NCBI GenBank assembly: GCA_900556545.1
Contig: USPE01000049.1
Span: 1-10,704, forward strand
Direction of reading: 5' to 3'
Source: an uncultured Peptococcaceae bacterium
Lineage (GTDB): Bacteria; Bacillota; Peptococcia; Peptococcales; Peptococcaceae
Length of the DNA: 10,704 nt
The notes under the pieces are model-generated. The model saw only the letters and a list, made by a program, of their open reading frames with translations. It made no database searches and was not told the origin of the DNA. Shown piece by piece: positions 1 through 6,615 of this stretch; positions within the stretch are counted from its first letter, which is position 1; each line of letters starts with the position of its first letter. The translations under genes were made by a program, and so were the position numbers.

Positions 1-18
1 GGCAAAGAAATGTCCAGA

Positions 19-36
19 GCAGCGTGTGGACGCTGC
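19..36. repeat. Short perfect hairpin in the left-edge non-coding stretch
   Basis: Bases 1-112 hold no gene that I can support. Within them GCAGCGT (19-25) and ACGCTGC (30-36) form a perfect 7-bp stem with a 4-base loop (GTGG). Neither strand has a proper T-run after the stem, so it is not a textbook intrinsic terminator. It lies about 80 bases past the trhA stop codon and could end that transcript or belong to a gene outside the window. Confidence 0.4.
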
Positions 37-112
37 AACAGATATTGCCCGACAGACTACCATTTGACTCTGTTTATAATCACCTTTCCCCAAATCACCC
101 AGAAGGCAATCG

Positions 113-766
113 TTAGGATACAAAGAAAAATATCATTAAAAAATGAAATAAACTGCCCAACAGCACAAAAATATGAAACAGCTCATGAAATCCAAACTGC
201 GCAGAAATATTAGGCTTTTTCAGCATATAAATAACGCCGCCGACTGTATAGCTGATTCCGCCGGCAGCCAGCAAAAATACTGCAGCACCGCTCATAGACT
301 GGAAAATGGAAAGATCAAACAAAATTGCCCAACCCATGGCAATGTACAGTGCCGTTTGCAGCCAACGGGGCGCAGAAAACCAGCACAGTTTAATAATAAT
401 GCCGATGCAGGCGCAGGCCCAGATTGCAATGGTAAAAATTTCGCTTTCCAAAGCAGGCAAATACTTCAGCAAAATAGGCGTATAGGTTCCTGCAATCAAC
501 ACATAAATCATGGCATGATCCAGCTTGCGCAATATCATTAACTTTTTGCCGGAGCCATTAAAAAAATGATAAATGGAACTGGCCGAATATAAAGCGACCA
601 AAGAACAACCAAACAAAATAACCCCCACTAACACTTTCACAGACCAAGCCGGAAAAATCAGTGTCTTACAAACCAACAATACGGTGGCAATTGCAAAAAA
701 TACTGCGCCGATCATATGGGTAAAACTGCTGATGGGATCTCTGGCTTTCATCCAATATTGAGACAT
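113..766 (-). CDS. trhA: TrhA/hemolysin III family (PAQR-type) membrane protein
   Basis: A 217-residue integral membrane protein of the hemolysin III/TrhA family, the bacterial branch of the PAQR superfamily. Seven hydrophobic segments are visible, matching the usual size and topology. Family residues are present: the SFTH stretch near residues 14-17, Ser63 and His67 in SASSIYH, Asp83-His84 in KLDHA, and His194 and His198 in FHELFH. In PAQR proteins these Ser/Asp/His residues form a metal-binding, hydrolase-like site. Bacterial members are linked to membrane energy and fluidity homeostasis; the name 'hemolysin' is historical, so haemolysis should not be assumed. The ATG start is supported by GGAGGAGA 4-5 bases upstream. 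The gene is transcribed alone, 179 bases after hemW on the same strand, with its own promoter candidate containing two palindromes. The family is sure; the physiological role is inferred. Confidence 0.93.
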   Translation of the reverse strand: MSQYWMKARDPISSFTHMIGAVFFAIATVLLVCKTLIFPAWSVKVLVGVILFGCSLVALYSASSIYHFFNGSGKKLMILRKLDHAMIYVLIAGTYTPILLKYLPALESEIFTIAIWACACIGIIIKLCWFSAPRWLQTALYIAMGWAILFDLSIFQSMSGAAVFLLAAGGISYTVGGVIYMLKKPNISAQFGFHELFHIFVLLGSLFHFLMIFFFVS

Positions 767-798
767 GTTATCTCCTCCGTTCTTCTTTCGTTCTTTAT

Positions 799-815
799 CT
801 AGTTTTTAATACTAG
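799..815. promoter_or_regulatory. Palindrome abutting the trhA -10 box (possible operator)
   Basis: CTAGT (799-803) and ACTAG (811-815) form a perfect 5-bp inverted repeat with a 7-base spacer. It touches the downstream edge of the candidate trhA -10 box, a typical repressor position. Read on the minus strand it contains TAGTATTAAA, ten bases identical to the left part of the inverted repeat in front of the marR gene (8805-8827). Common control by that regulator is possible but unproven. Confidence 0.35.
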
Positions 816-821
816 ATTATA
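816..821 (-). promoter_or_regulatory. Candidate -10 box of the trhA promoter
   Basis: On the minus strand this reads TATAAT, about 50 bases upstream of the trhA start codon in a very AT-rich stretch. No convincing -35 box lies 17 bases upstream, so the promoter may be weak or depend on an activator. Palindromes lie on both sides of it. Confidence 0.45.
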
Positions 822-827
822 TAATTT

Positions 828-840
828 ATAGTAACACTAT
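828..840. promoter_or_regulatory. Second palindrome upstream of the trhA -10 box
   Basis: ATAGT (828-832) and ACTAT (836-840) form a perfect 5-bp inverted repeat with a 3-base spacer. It lies in the expected -35/spacer zone of the trhA promoter. With the palindrome at 799-815 it brackets the -10 box. Confidence 0.3.
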
Positions 841-945
841 TCATTTCAAAATACAAGTGCTATCTCTTATTTTACCAAAAAAAGAAACAGATTATCACTT
901 TCATTGCTGCTTATTTTTTATGCAGACCACTGATACCAATCACCA

Positions 946-2079
946 TTACTCCATAAATTCTAAAAATACCAGATTACCCAGAACACGGCCTTCTTCTGTC
1001 AGCATGATTCGGTCTGCCGTTTCTGCCAGCCAGTTCTGCGCCTTACAGCGCTGCAAAGCAGCGGCAAATACATCCTCTGCCCGCTTGCCAAACCGCCGGG
1101 CAAATGCCTCCCACTGCAACCCCTGATTCATCCGCAGCGCCATAAATACCATTTCTTCCATCTGCTCCTGCTCGGTCAGTTGTTCCGGCTCCTGCCGAGG
1201 CAATGTGCCTTGCTGCAGCTGCGTCAGATAATCATCCATATCAAAGCTGTTATTCCAACGCAGCGGACGAAGCCAGCTGCAAGCGCCCAGTCCCAATCCC
1301 AAATATGGTTCTGTCTTCCAATAAACCTGATTATGAATGCTGCTGTATCCATCCAAAGCATAATTGGAAATTTCGTACTGATGATAGCCATGCTCCGCCA
1401 ATATTGTTTGCCCGGCCCGATACAGCTCCAGAGCCAGCCCATCATCAAATTCTTCTATAACACCTTGCTGAAGCCACTGCTCCATCACCGTGTCTTCTTC
1501 AATTTTCAGCTGATACAGCGATAAATGCTGAGGCTGTAATGTCAGCACATGGCGCAATGTCTGCTGCCACTGCTCCAATGTCTGCCCCGGCAAACCATAC
1601 ATCAAATCCAGATTGATATTGGTAAATCCGGCTTCTCTGGCTAACTGCACTGCTTCTTCCGCTTGGGCAAAACTGTGAATACGCCCCAAAAGCTGCAGAT
1701 GATCCGCCCTGTCGCTCTGCACACCAAAGGATAGCCGATTAACGCCATACTGCTTCATCAGACGCAGTTTTTGCAGCGATACCGTACCGGGATTGGCTTC
1801 TATGGTGTATTCCTGCAAGCCATCGGTTACAAAATGCTGCACCACTGCCTGTAATAATTTTTCCAGCAAATCATCGGGCAGACAGCTGGGCGTACCTCCG
1901 CCGATAAAAATGCTTTTAGCCTGTACCGGATACCGTTCCGCCGCCAAGGCCATCTCTGTCAGCAGACCGTCTATATAAGCCGCCATTTGCCCCGACTGGG
2001 CAAAGCTTAAAAAATCACAATAATTACATTTTTTCAAACAAAAAGGAATGTGAATGTAAACCGCCTCTGTTGTTTGCAT
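946..2079 (-). CDS. hemW: HemW-type radical SAM protein (heme chaperone)
   Basis: A 377-residue HemW, formerly annotated as oxygen-independent coproporphyrinogen III oxidase. The radical SAM cluster motif CxxxCxxC is Cys14, Cys18 and Cys21, followed by Asp-Phe. The extra cysteine found in true HemN is absent, which points to HemW. GGGTPS (about 60-65) is the SAM-binding motif; SFGVQS and LGRIHS follow. HNQVYW (about 249-254) matches the HNxxYW heme-binding signature of HemW, and a HemN C-terminal domain ends the protein. The established role is heme binding and delivery to respiratory proteins, not decarboxylation of coproporphyrinogen. I chose the ATG at 2079, with AAAGGA about 10 bases upstream; an in-frame TTG at 2100 overlaps that site and would add seven residues. 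In many Bacillota hemW lies next to lepA or hrcA; here it stands alone, with no clear terminator behind it. Confidence 0.94.
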   Translation of the reverse strand: MQTTEAVYIHIPFCLKKCNYCDFLSFAQSGQMAAYIDGLLTEMALAAERYPVQAKSIFIGGGTPSCLPDDLLEKLLQAVVQHFVTDGLQEYTIEANPGTVSLQKLRLMKQYGVNRLSFGVQSDRADHLQLLGRIHSFAQAEEAVQLAREAGFTNINLDLMYGLPGQTLEQWQQTLRHVLTLQPQHLSLYQLKIEEDTVMEQWLQQGVIEEFDDGLALELYRAGQTILAEHGYHQYEISNYALDGYSSIHNQVYWKTEPYLGLGLGACSWLRPLRWNNSFDMDDYLTQLQQGTLPRQEPEQLTEQEQMEEMVFMALRMNQGLQWEAFARRFGKRAEDVFAAALQRCKAQNWLAETADRIMLTEEGRVLGNLVFLEFME

Positions 2080-2119
2080 CGCCAAACCGTCCTTTCTCAA
2101 ACTCCAACCCTACTTTCTA

Positions 2120-2134
2120 CAGGAATGCTTCCTG
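2120..2134 (-). other. Hairpin in the hemW leader
   Basis: CAGGAA and TTCCTG form a perfect 6-bp stem with a 3-base loop, about 40 bases before the hemW start codon. If transcription starts near 2195 the leader is about 115 bases long and this is its clearest secondary structure. It resembles no riboswitch I recognise. Confidence 0.3.
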
Positions 2135-2200
2135 CCGAATACACAGAAATCCTGCATTTATGTATCTATATCAAACTGCCTTCCAAATCAGAACGCCTTT

Positions 2201-2230
2201 ATTATAACAGTTTGTCCTGTCAAAAAACAA
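2201..2230 (-). promoter_or_regulatory. Candidate sigma-A promoter for hemW
   Basis: On the minus strand a perfect TATAAT (-10, plus bases 2201-2206) follows TTGTTT (-35, 2225-2230) with an 18-base spacer. A better -35 hexamer, TTGACA, also occurs here but only 11 bases from the -10, which is too close. The promoter would give a leader of about 115 bases. It overlaps the end of the YibE/F terminator region. Confidence 0.55.
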
Positions 2231-2242
2231 CCGGATACCGGT
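2225..2242 (-). terminator. Possible second terminator downstream of the YibE/F gene
   Basis: On the minus strand ACCGG and CCGGT (2230-2242) form a GC-rich 5-bp stem with a 3-base loop, followed by TGTTTTTTG. It lies about 50 bases beyond the stronger terminator and overlaps the candidate hemW -35 box. The short stem makes it a weak call. Confidence 0.4.
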
Positions 2243-2293
2243 CCTTCTCTGCTGTAAAAGCACCACGAGGCAAAAGCGCAGCTGCAGCACAAT

Positions 2294-2326
2294 AAAAAAC
2301 TGCCAACAGGCCATACCCATTGGCAG
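2294..2326 (-). terminator. Intrinsic terminator of the phoA-yibE/F operon
   Basis: On the minus strand CTGCCAA and TTGGCAG (2320-2326 and 2300-2306) form a perfect 7-bp stem with a 13-base loop, directly followed by six Ts (2294-2299). It sits 32 bases after the YibE/F stop codon, as expected for the end of the operon. Confidence 0.75.
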
Positions 2327-2357
2327 GTAAACGGAACAGGCAAAGCTCTGCCTGCAA

Positions 2358-3512
2358 TTATTTTTTGCCAAACAGCAATCCGCTGGTCAAAGCAGTGAAG
2401 GGCGCTACTGTCACCAAGCCCAGACTGCCCACCATGGTATCCAGTATCTCGGCAGAAACATACTTATAGTTCAAAATATGATCAATGGGAGTGCCCTGCG
2501 CCATAAATACCATTAACAACGCAATATAGCCGCCCGAATAAGCCAACAGCAGCGTTGTGGTCATGGTGCCCATGGCAGCCCGTCCCACATTCATGCCGGA
2601 ACGGGCCGCTTCCTGCCAGCTGATATCCGGCTTTTTCTGCACTACCTCATAAACGGCAGATGTGATATCTACAGCCAAATCCATCACTGCGCCTGATGCG
2701 CCGATAAAGATACTGGCCATGAAAATCTGAGTTAAATTTAAGTATTGGTATCCGCTGTACAGCAGCGATTCGGAATAGGGCATGACTGCGCCGTGAATCC
2801 GAAAGGCATTGGTAAATATGGCACCCATCAGAGCGGTCGTTAAGATACCCAGAAAAGCTCCCGATACTGCCGCAATGGTTCTGCGTTCCCAGCCGTACAC
2901 CAGCAGAATAATCACCGCTGTCAAAACCAACACCAGCAGCAAACCGGTCAAAACCGGATTCCAACCGTTTAAATAGCAGGGTACCAGTATCTTCCACAGC
3001 ATAAGCACCGTAATCACAAAGGATAAAATAGCCCGCAGACCGGCAATACCGGCAAAGGCAAACAAAAAGACAGCAAAGAGCAAAGCAAGAGCGCCTTCCT
3101 GCCACAAACGGAAATGGTCGGTCATGGTCACCGTCAAAACGGTGTCGCCTTCGTAACTGACTACCACCTGGGCCAAATCACCGGGCACAAAAATTTTATC
3201 TGCTTCCAGCGAACCGGACAGCATATTTACCCCTGTAACAGTTTGTCCGGCAAATAAACCGGTTTCCAGTTCCAGCGTACAGCGCTGCTCGCCGGAGCGT
3301 ACCAGACCGGTATCAATAATACTGCTGTTATCTACATCTACCACACGAGCCCGGCAGCGATCCGCTTCCTGATAAATCTGCGCATCTTCGTAACCGGTAG
3401 GCAGCAGCCACAGTACAAAAGCCAGCAAAATGCTGCCCAAAACGGGCAGCATTAATTTTTTGTTCTGTATGCTGTGTAAGAAACTTTGTTTTTGATGCAG
3501 TTTCTTATCCAT
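2358..3512 (-). CDS. YibE/F family multi-pass membrane protein
   Basis: A 384-residue member of the YibE/F family, whose biochemical function is not established. The layout is typical: a cytoplasmic N-terminus, one membrane segment (about 21-38), an extracytoplasmic domain of roughly 95 residues rich in beta-type sequence (about 40-135), then about seven hydrophobic helices to the C-terminus. The motif GASGAVMDLAVDI (271-283) is the conserved core of the family's membrane domain. Both halves are in one chain, whereas some Bacillota split them into separate yibE and yibF genes. The ATG follows the phosphatase stop codon by 6 bases; its ribosome site, AGGTGA, lies inside the end of the phosphatase gene, so translation is probably coupled. 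Co-expression with a secreted phosphatase suggests, as inference only, a role in transport or surface processes under phosphate limitation. Confidence 0.9.
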   Translation of the reverse strand: MDKKLHQKQSFLHSIQNKKLMLPVLGSILLAFVLWLLPTGYEDAQIYQEADRCRARVVDVDNSSIIDTGLVRSGEQRCTLELETGLFAGQTVTGVNMLSGSLEADKIFVPGDLAQVVVSYEGDTVLTVTMTDHFRLWQEGALALLFAVFLFAFAGIAGLRAILSFVITVLMLWKILVPCYLNGWNPVLTGLLLVLVLTAVIILLVYGWERRTIAAVSGAFLGILTTALMGAIFTNAFRIHGAVMPYSESLLYSGYQYLNLTQIFMASIFIGASGAVMDLAVDITSAVYEVVQKKPDISWQEAARSGMNVGRAAMGTMTTTLLLAYSGGYIALLMVFMAQGTPIDHILNYKYVSAEILDTMVGSLGLVTVAPFTALTSGLLFGKK

Positions 3513-3518
3513 CGTTAC

Positions 3519-5051
3519 TTATTTCACCTGCAGCAGCGCAGCCATTTTGTCGTAAATGTCTGTGTTGTCGTAGTAGCCTTCAAAGCTGTCGCAGCCTACA
3601 CCCTGCGCGAATACTGGAACTGGCAGGCCAGTATGGGCATAGGAGGCAAAGTTGATGCCGGATTTATTATTCAGGATATGGGTAACGGTTACGCTGAACG
3701 GTTCGTAGCTGCCGTATAGTACATATTCTGCCTGAGATAGGGTGTCATCATCTTTCATGGTCATGGTTTTCTGATATGCGGTTTTCAACTTGCTGACTTC
3801 ATAATCGGTCAGTACCAGATTTGGATTTTTAGCAGCATCAGCATCGTCAGGCATCATCAGCCCGAAGTTTGCTTTCACATCCTTCATGGCGTTTTCAAAG
3901 GAAGTTTTGTTGGCTTTGTAGCCGGCTACATAGTCTTCATCAAATTTGGCATAGGATACTTTCTGATTGTTCAGATTGGTCAGATAGGTGTCATAGTCAG
4001 TACCTGCAAAACCGATGGTCAGGCCGCCGGTTTCGTGGTCACCGGTTACTACAATCAGCGTTTCATCAGGATGGGCGTTATAAAATTCGATGGCTCTGTC
4101 CACTGCTTTGCTCATAGCGGCGGTGTCATGAATGGTGGAACCGGCGTCGTTGGCGTGGCAAGCCCAGTCAATTTTGCCCCCTTCTACCATCATGAAGAAG
4201 CCCTGATCGCCATCCAGCATTTCAATGCCTTTGTCCACATAATCTGCCAACTGCCATTCCTGACTGTCGGCATCCAGCGCATAACTCATGGAATCGGAAT
4301 CAGCCAGTGTTTCAGCAATTACAATGCTTTTGCCATCTTCCGGCTGTAATGCTTCTGCCTCTTGCTGGCTGTCTACCACCTGATAGCCGTTCTTTTCTGC
4401 TACCAGATACAGGCTTTCTTTGTCGTTGTTATTGCCTGTTGGTTTTAACAGTGCACCGCCGGCAAAGTAGTCAAAGTTGCTTTCAATCAGTTCCTGTCCG
4501 ATTTCATAATAACTGTTGCGGGATTTCTGATGGGCATAAAAGGCTGCCGGTGTGGCATGGTTTAAGTTTACCGAAGAAATTACGCCGATTTTATAGCCTT
4601 TCTGCTCTTTCAGTTTTTCTGCAATGGTTTCATAGGATTTAGTAAAGGTGGTATCCATATTGATGGTGCCGCTGTAGGTTTTATAGCCGGTGGCAATGGA
4701 AGTTGCGGTAGAAGCAGAATCAGGACAGAAAGATGTGCTGTCAAAGGTCTGCGCAGAACCTGCTACCGGAAAATCCATAAAGCTCAGTTCCTGAGTCTGT
4801 ACACCGCCGTTGCTGTTCTTAGCGCCCAGATAGTAGGAAGTGCTCTGAATCTGCGGATAGCTCATACCATCACCGATAAACAGAAATACATATTTTGGTG
4901 TCTTAGTATTTGCCGCTGCGGCATTCTGGCTGACAGACTGTACCGGACTCAGAGTTTTACCATCGGTATCAGGTGCCGCAAAGCCCACTGCTGACACTGC
5001 CATACAAGCAACAACTGCACATGCTGCAATTTTTTTCATTTGTTTTTTCAT
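3519..5051 (-). CDS. phoA: Secreted alkaline phosphatase
   Basis: A 510-residue alkaline phosphatase that releases inorganic phosphate from phosphomonoesters outside the membrane. Residues 1-26 form a Sec signal peptide: MKKQMKK, a hydrophobic core, and probable cleavage near GFA-A. Active-site elements of the family are all visible: metal-ligand Asp61 in FIGDG, the nucleophile Ser112 in PDSAST, Glu290 in VEGGKIDW, Asp295 and His299, Asp338-His339 in TGDHE, and His473 in YAHTG. The chain is somewhat longer than E. coli PhoA, with an acidic lysine-rich stretch (about 365-435) between the second and last metal-binding blocks, as in other Gram-positive homologues. AAGGAG lies 9 bases before the first ATG; a second ATG at codon 5 is too far from it. 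It is the first gene of an operon with YibE/F and has a Pho-box-like element upstream. The symbol is given for the family. Confidence 0.95.
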   Translation of the reverse strand: MKKQMKKIAACAVVACMAVSAVGFAAPDTDGKTLSPVQSVSQNAAAANTKTPKYVFLFIGDGMSYPQIQSTSYYLGAKNSNGGVQTQELSFMDFPVAGSAQTFDSTSFCPDSASTATSIATGYKTYSGTINMDTTFTKSYETIAEKLKEQKGYKIGVISSVNLNHATPAAFYAHQKSRNSYYEIGQELIESNFDYFAGGALLKPTGNNNDKESLYLVAEKNGYQVVDSQQEAEALQPEDGKSIVIAETLADSDSMSYALDADSQEWQLADYVDKGIEMLDGDQGFFMMVEGGKIDWACHANDAGSTIHDTAAMSKAVDRAIEFYNAHPDETLIVVTGDHETGGLTIGFAGTDYDTYLTNLNNQKVSYAKFDEDYVAGYKANKTSFENAMKDVKANFGLMMPDDADAAKNPNLVLTDYEVSKLKTAYQKTMTMKDDDTLSQAEYVLYGSYEPFSVTVTHILNNKSGINFASYAHTGLPVPVFAQGVGCDSFEGYYDNTDIYDKMAALLQVK

Positions 5052-5114
5052 TGTAACATTCTCCTTTTCCCTCGTTTAGAAGTTGTCCTTTCCATGTACT
5101 CAGGATAACAAGAC

Positions 5115-5156
5115 AATGTAAAAAACAAACTGCACAGCGAGTAAAGACTTTGTAAA
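5115..5156 (-). promoter_or_regulatory. Candidate Pho box and -10 box of the alkaline phosphatase promoter
   Basis: On the minus strand TTTACA (5151-5156) and TTTACT (5140-5145) are spaced 11 bases apart, the direct-repeat pattern TT(A/C/T)ACA with 5-base gaps known for PhoP binding in Bacillus. A third imperfect copy, TTTAC(G), lies at 5171-5176, out of phase. About 20 bases downstream, TACATT (5115-5120) could be the -10 box, with no good -35 box, as usual for PhoP-activated promoters. The match is suggestive but AT-rich DNA gives such motifs by chance. Confidence 0.45.
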
Positions 5157-5162
5157 AGTCTT
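5144..5162. promoter_or_regulatory. Inverted repeat overlapping the putative Pho box
   Basis: AAGACTTT (5144-5151) and AAAGTCTT (5155-5162) form a perfect 8-bp inverted repeat with a 3-base centre. It overlaps the Pho-box-like direct repeats and lies between the divergent phosphatase and cwlD genes. No T-run follows on either strand, so an operator is more likely than a terminator. Confidence 0.45.
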
Positions 5163-5192
5163 GATGCCAACGTAAAGTCAGAAAAAAACAGC

Positions 5193-5218
5193 ATACTCCA
5201 TAAGTTTGCGCATATCTA
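5193..5218 (+). promoter_or_regulatory. Weak candidate sporulation-type promoter for cwlD
   Basis: ATACT (5193-5197) and CATATCTA (5211-5218) are 13 bases apart and partly resemble the sigma-E pattern ATATT/CATACAnT. The match is incomplete. No good sigma-A promoter is visible in front of cwlD, which is the main reason to list this. Confidence 0.25.
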
Positions 5219-5255
5219 TTACTAGAAACTGTTATCTGTTAAAGGAGGTCTTATT

Positions 5256-5987
5256 ATGTTTTTACTATTTCGCCGGCGCAGCTTTCTTACAGTAGTAATT
5301 ATCAGCACATTGCTTGTGGTCGGTGGTTTTTTTATGATTTTAAATAATCAGCCTGCCACCTCGCCCACCTTATCCTGGATTATGGGAGAGAAAACCTTTT
5401 TGGTAGACCCGGGCCACGGCGGCACGTTCCCCGGCAGAGTCAACGAAGACAAGGTGCTGGAAAAGGAGATTAATCTGGACATTGCGCTGAAACTGGATCA
5501 ATTGCTGGAAGAAACCGGCGCACAGGTGATTATGACCAGACGGGCCGACACCGATTTGATTCCGCCGGAAAGCAAGGAAGAAAAATTATTATTGCAGCAG
5601 CGGGCCGATTTGGAACAGCGAATCAAAATGAGCGAGCAATCCAAAGCTGATTACTTTATCTCCATTCACTGCAACAGCATCCCCAACGATAAATGGCAGG
5701 GCGCGCAAACCTTTTATAATCCGGAAGACCCGGAAAGCCAAAAACTGGCGCAGGCCATTCAGCAAATGCTGGTGGAACAGCTGGGCGATTATGACAGAGA
5801 AGCTTTGCCCCGGGAAGACACCTACTTATTCAAAAATGCAGCAGTACCAACCGTTATCGTGGAATGCGGCTTTTTATCTAATCAGGAAGAAGCTGCCAAA
5901 CTGCAGGACCCTGCTTATCAGCAGCAGCTGGCCTGGGCCGTTTATCTGGGCATCAACAATTATCTGTCTGCACAGAATCCGCAATAA
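5256..5987 (+). CDS. cwlD: N-acetylmuramoyl-L-alanine amidase, CwlD-like
   Basis: A 243-residue Amidase_3 zinc hydrolase that removes peptides from muramic acid in peptidoglycan. An N-terminal basic stretch and one hydrophobic segment (about 10-29) act as signal or membrane anchor, so the enzyme works outside the membrane. Zinc ligands are His54 in DPGHGG, Glu69 in LEKEINL and His138 in SIHCNS; Glu203 in IVECGFLSN is the catalytic acid. Length, the lone catalytic domain without cell-wall-binding repeats, and the GAQTFYNPE stretch fit CwlD, which makes muramic-delta-lactam in the spore cortex. A general amidase cannot be excluded, since Negativicutes and other non-spore-formers carry similar proteins. 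AAAGGAGGT ends 6 bases before the ATG. It diverges from the phosphatase operon and ends at a terminator shared with the convergent gene at 6118-6579. Confidence 0.88.
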   Translation: MFLLFRRRSFLTVVIISTLLVVGGFFMILNNQPATSPTLSWIMGEKTFLVDPGHGGTFPGRVNEDKVLEKEINLDIALKLDQLLEETGAQVIMTRRADTDLIPPESKEEKLLLQQRADLEQRIKMSEQSKADYFISIHCNSIPNDKWQGAQTFYNPEDPESQKLAQAIQQMLVEQLGDYDREALPREDTYLFKNAAVPTVIVECGFLSNQEEAAKLQDPAYQQQLAWAVYLGINNYLSAQNPQ

Positions 5988-6025
5988 TGTGAATCATCAC
6001 CAATCACAAGCAATGATAACCAATC

Positions 6026-6040
6026 TGCAGATCGTCTGCA
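6026..6040 (+). repeat. Small hairpin after cwlD
   Basis: TGCAGA (6026-6031) and TCTGCA (6035-6040) form a perfect 6-bp inverted repeat with a 3-base loop, 38 bases after the cwlD stop codon. It lacks a strong T-run and lies just ahead of the larger terminator at 6062-6104. Confidence 0.3.
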
Positions 6041-6061
6041 AATCATCTTTGGATAAATAAA

Positions 6062-6104
6062 AAAGCAGGCATTTTACCAAAAATCATTGGTAAATGTCTG
6101 CTTT
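6062..6104. terminator. Bidirectional terminator between cwlD and the hypothetical gene
   Basis: The arms 6062-6079 and 6088-6104 pair over about 17 positions, with one G-T wobble and one bulged base, around an 8-base loop. On the minus strand the stem is followed by TTTTTTATTTAT, a strong terminator for the gene at 6118-6579. On the plus strand only three Ts follow, so it ends cwlD less efficiently. Confidence 0.8.
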
Positions 6105-6117
6105 CCACTGTATGCTG

Positions 6118-6579
6118 TTATTCTGTCGGCTGTTGCTTATCAGCCGATTTCTCCGGCTCATCCTCCACCTGGGTCATATCATAGTCATACTCATCAAATT
6201 CAATGGGCTTTTGCGCTTCGGCAGCTGCCTGAAAGAAAGAACGGGAGGCTGTCCAGCTCCAATAATCCTTCATCACTTTTTTCTGTGTTAACAGCAAAAT
6301 TTCTTCTTTTTCATTCATCCAGAAATAGCCGTCTGCCACCTGGTCCACCAAACGCCACGGACTTTGCCGCAAATATTCAAACAAATTTTCTTTGCTTTTA
6401 TCTGTTTGTTTGGTCAGAAAAACCTCCGGCTCCCGCTGCAGCAATACCCAGCCATTGGGATAACGATGCAGCTGCGCTATGGCTTTCACCAAATCTTTTT
6501 TCTGCCACAGTACGGTTCCGGCAATGCCGGCGGCTGACAGCACCGCTGCCTGCCAGGTGAGTTTCTTTTCTTTTTTCAT
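6118..6579 (-). CDS. Hypothetical protein with N-terminal membrane anchor
   Basis: A 153-residue protein I do not recognise. The N-terminus is lysine-rich (KKEKK) and followed by a short hydrophobic segment (about 9-25), so it is probably a signal anchor. The middle (about 35-120) is a mixed, aromatic-rich domain with YPNGWVLLQ, PWRLVDQ, GYFWMNE and DYWSWTASRSFF; the alternation suggests a small beta-rich fold. The last 30 residues are acidic and low in complexity (EFDEYDYD, then VEDEPEKSADKQQ), likely a disordered tail. AAAGGGG about 8 bases before the ATG and a strong terminator after the stop support a real gene. It is convergent with cwlD and divergent from queF, so it is probably monocistronic. 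A lineage-specific protein is likely. Confidence 0.75.
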   Translation of the reverse strand: MKKEKKLTWQAAVLSAAGIAGTVLWQKKDLVKAIAQLHRYPNGWVLLQREPEVFLTKQTDKSKENLFEYLRQSPWRLVDQVADGYFWMNEKEEILLLTQKKVMKDYWSWTASRSFFQAAAEAQKPIEFDEYDYDMTQVEDEPEKSADKQQPTE

Positions 6580-6615
6580 ACAACCAGCCCCTTTCTGTTT
6601 TTACGCGCAAACTTC

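Noticed and set aside
10..213. 67-codon plus-strand frame at the left edge with several cysteines.
   Set aside because: It lacks a ribosome site, overlaps the trhA 3' end by 100 bases and covers the hairpin; the cysteines come mainly from the hairpin sequence.
173..541. 122-codon plus-strand frame opposite trhA.
   Set aside because: Antisense shadow of a well-supported TrhA gene, with no ribosome site.
2080..2100. TTG start adding seven residues to HemW.
   Set aside because: These codons overlap the AAAGGA ribosome site used by the ATG at 2079, and HemW proteins usually begin shortly before the YIHIPFC motif.
2647..3105. 152-codon open frame on the minus strand inside the YibE/F gene.
   Set aside because: It is a shifted frame of a clearly conserved membrane protein and shows no family motif or ribosome site.
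5004..5051. Lipobox-like VVAC (residues 13-16) in the phosphatase signal peptide.
   Set aside because: The hydrophobic stretch before Cys16 is too short for a lipoprotein signal; a normal signal peptidase site near residues 25-26 fits better.
6087..6560. 157-codon plus-strand frame opposite the hypothetical gene.
   Set aside because: It starts inside the terminator hairpin and is rich in Pro/Ser/His, typical of antisense translation; the minus frame has the ribosome site and terminator.
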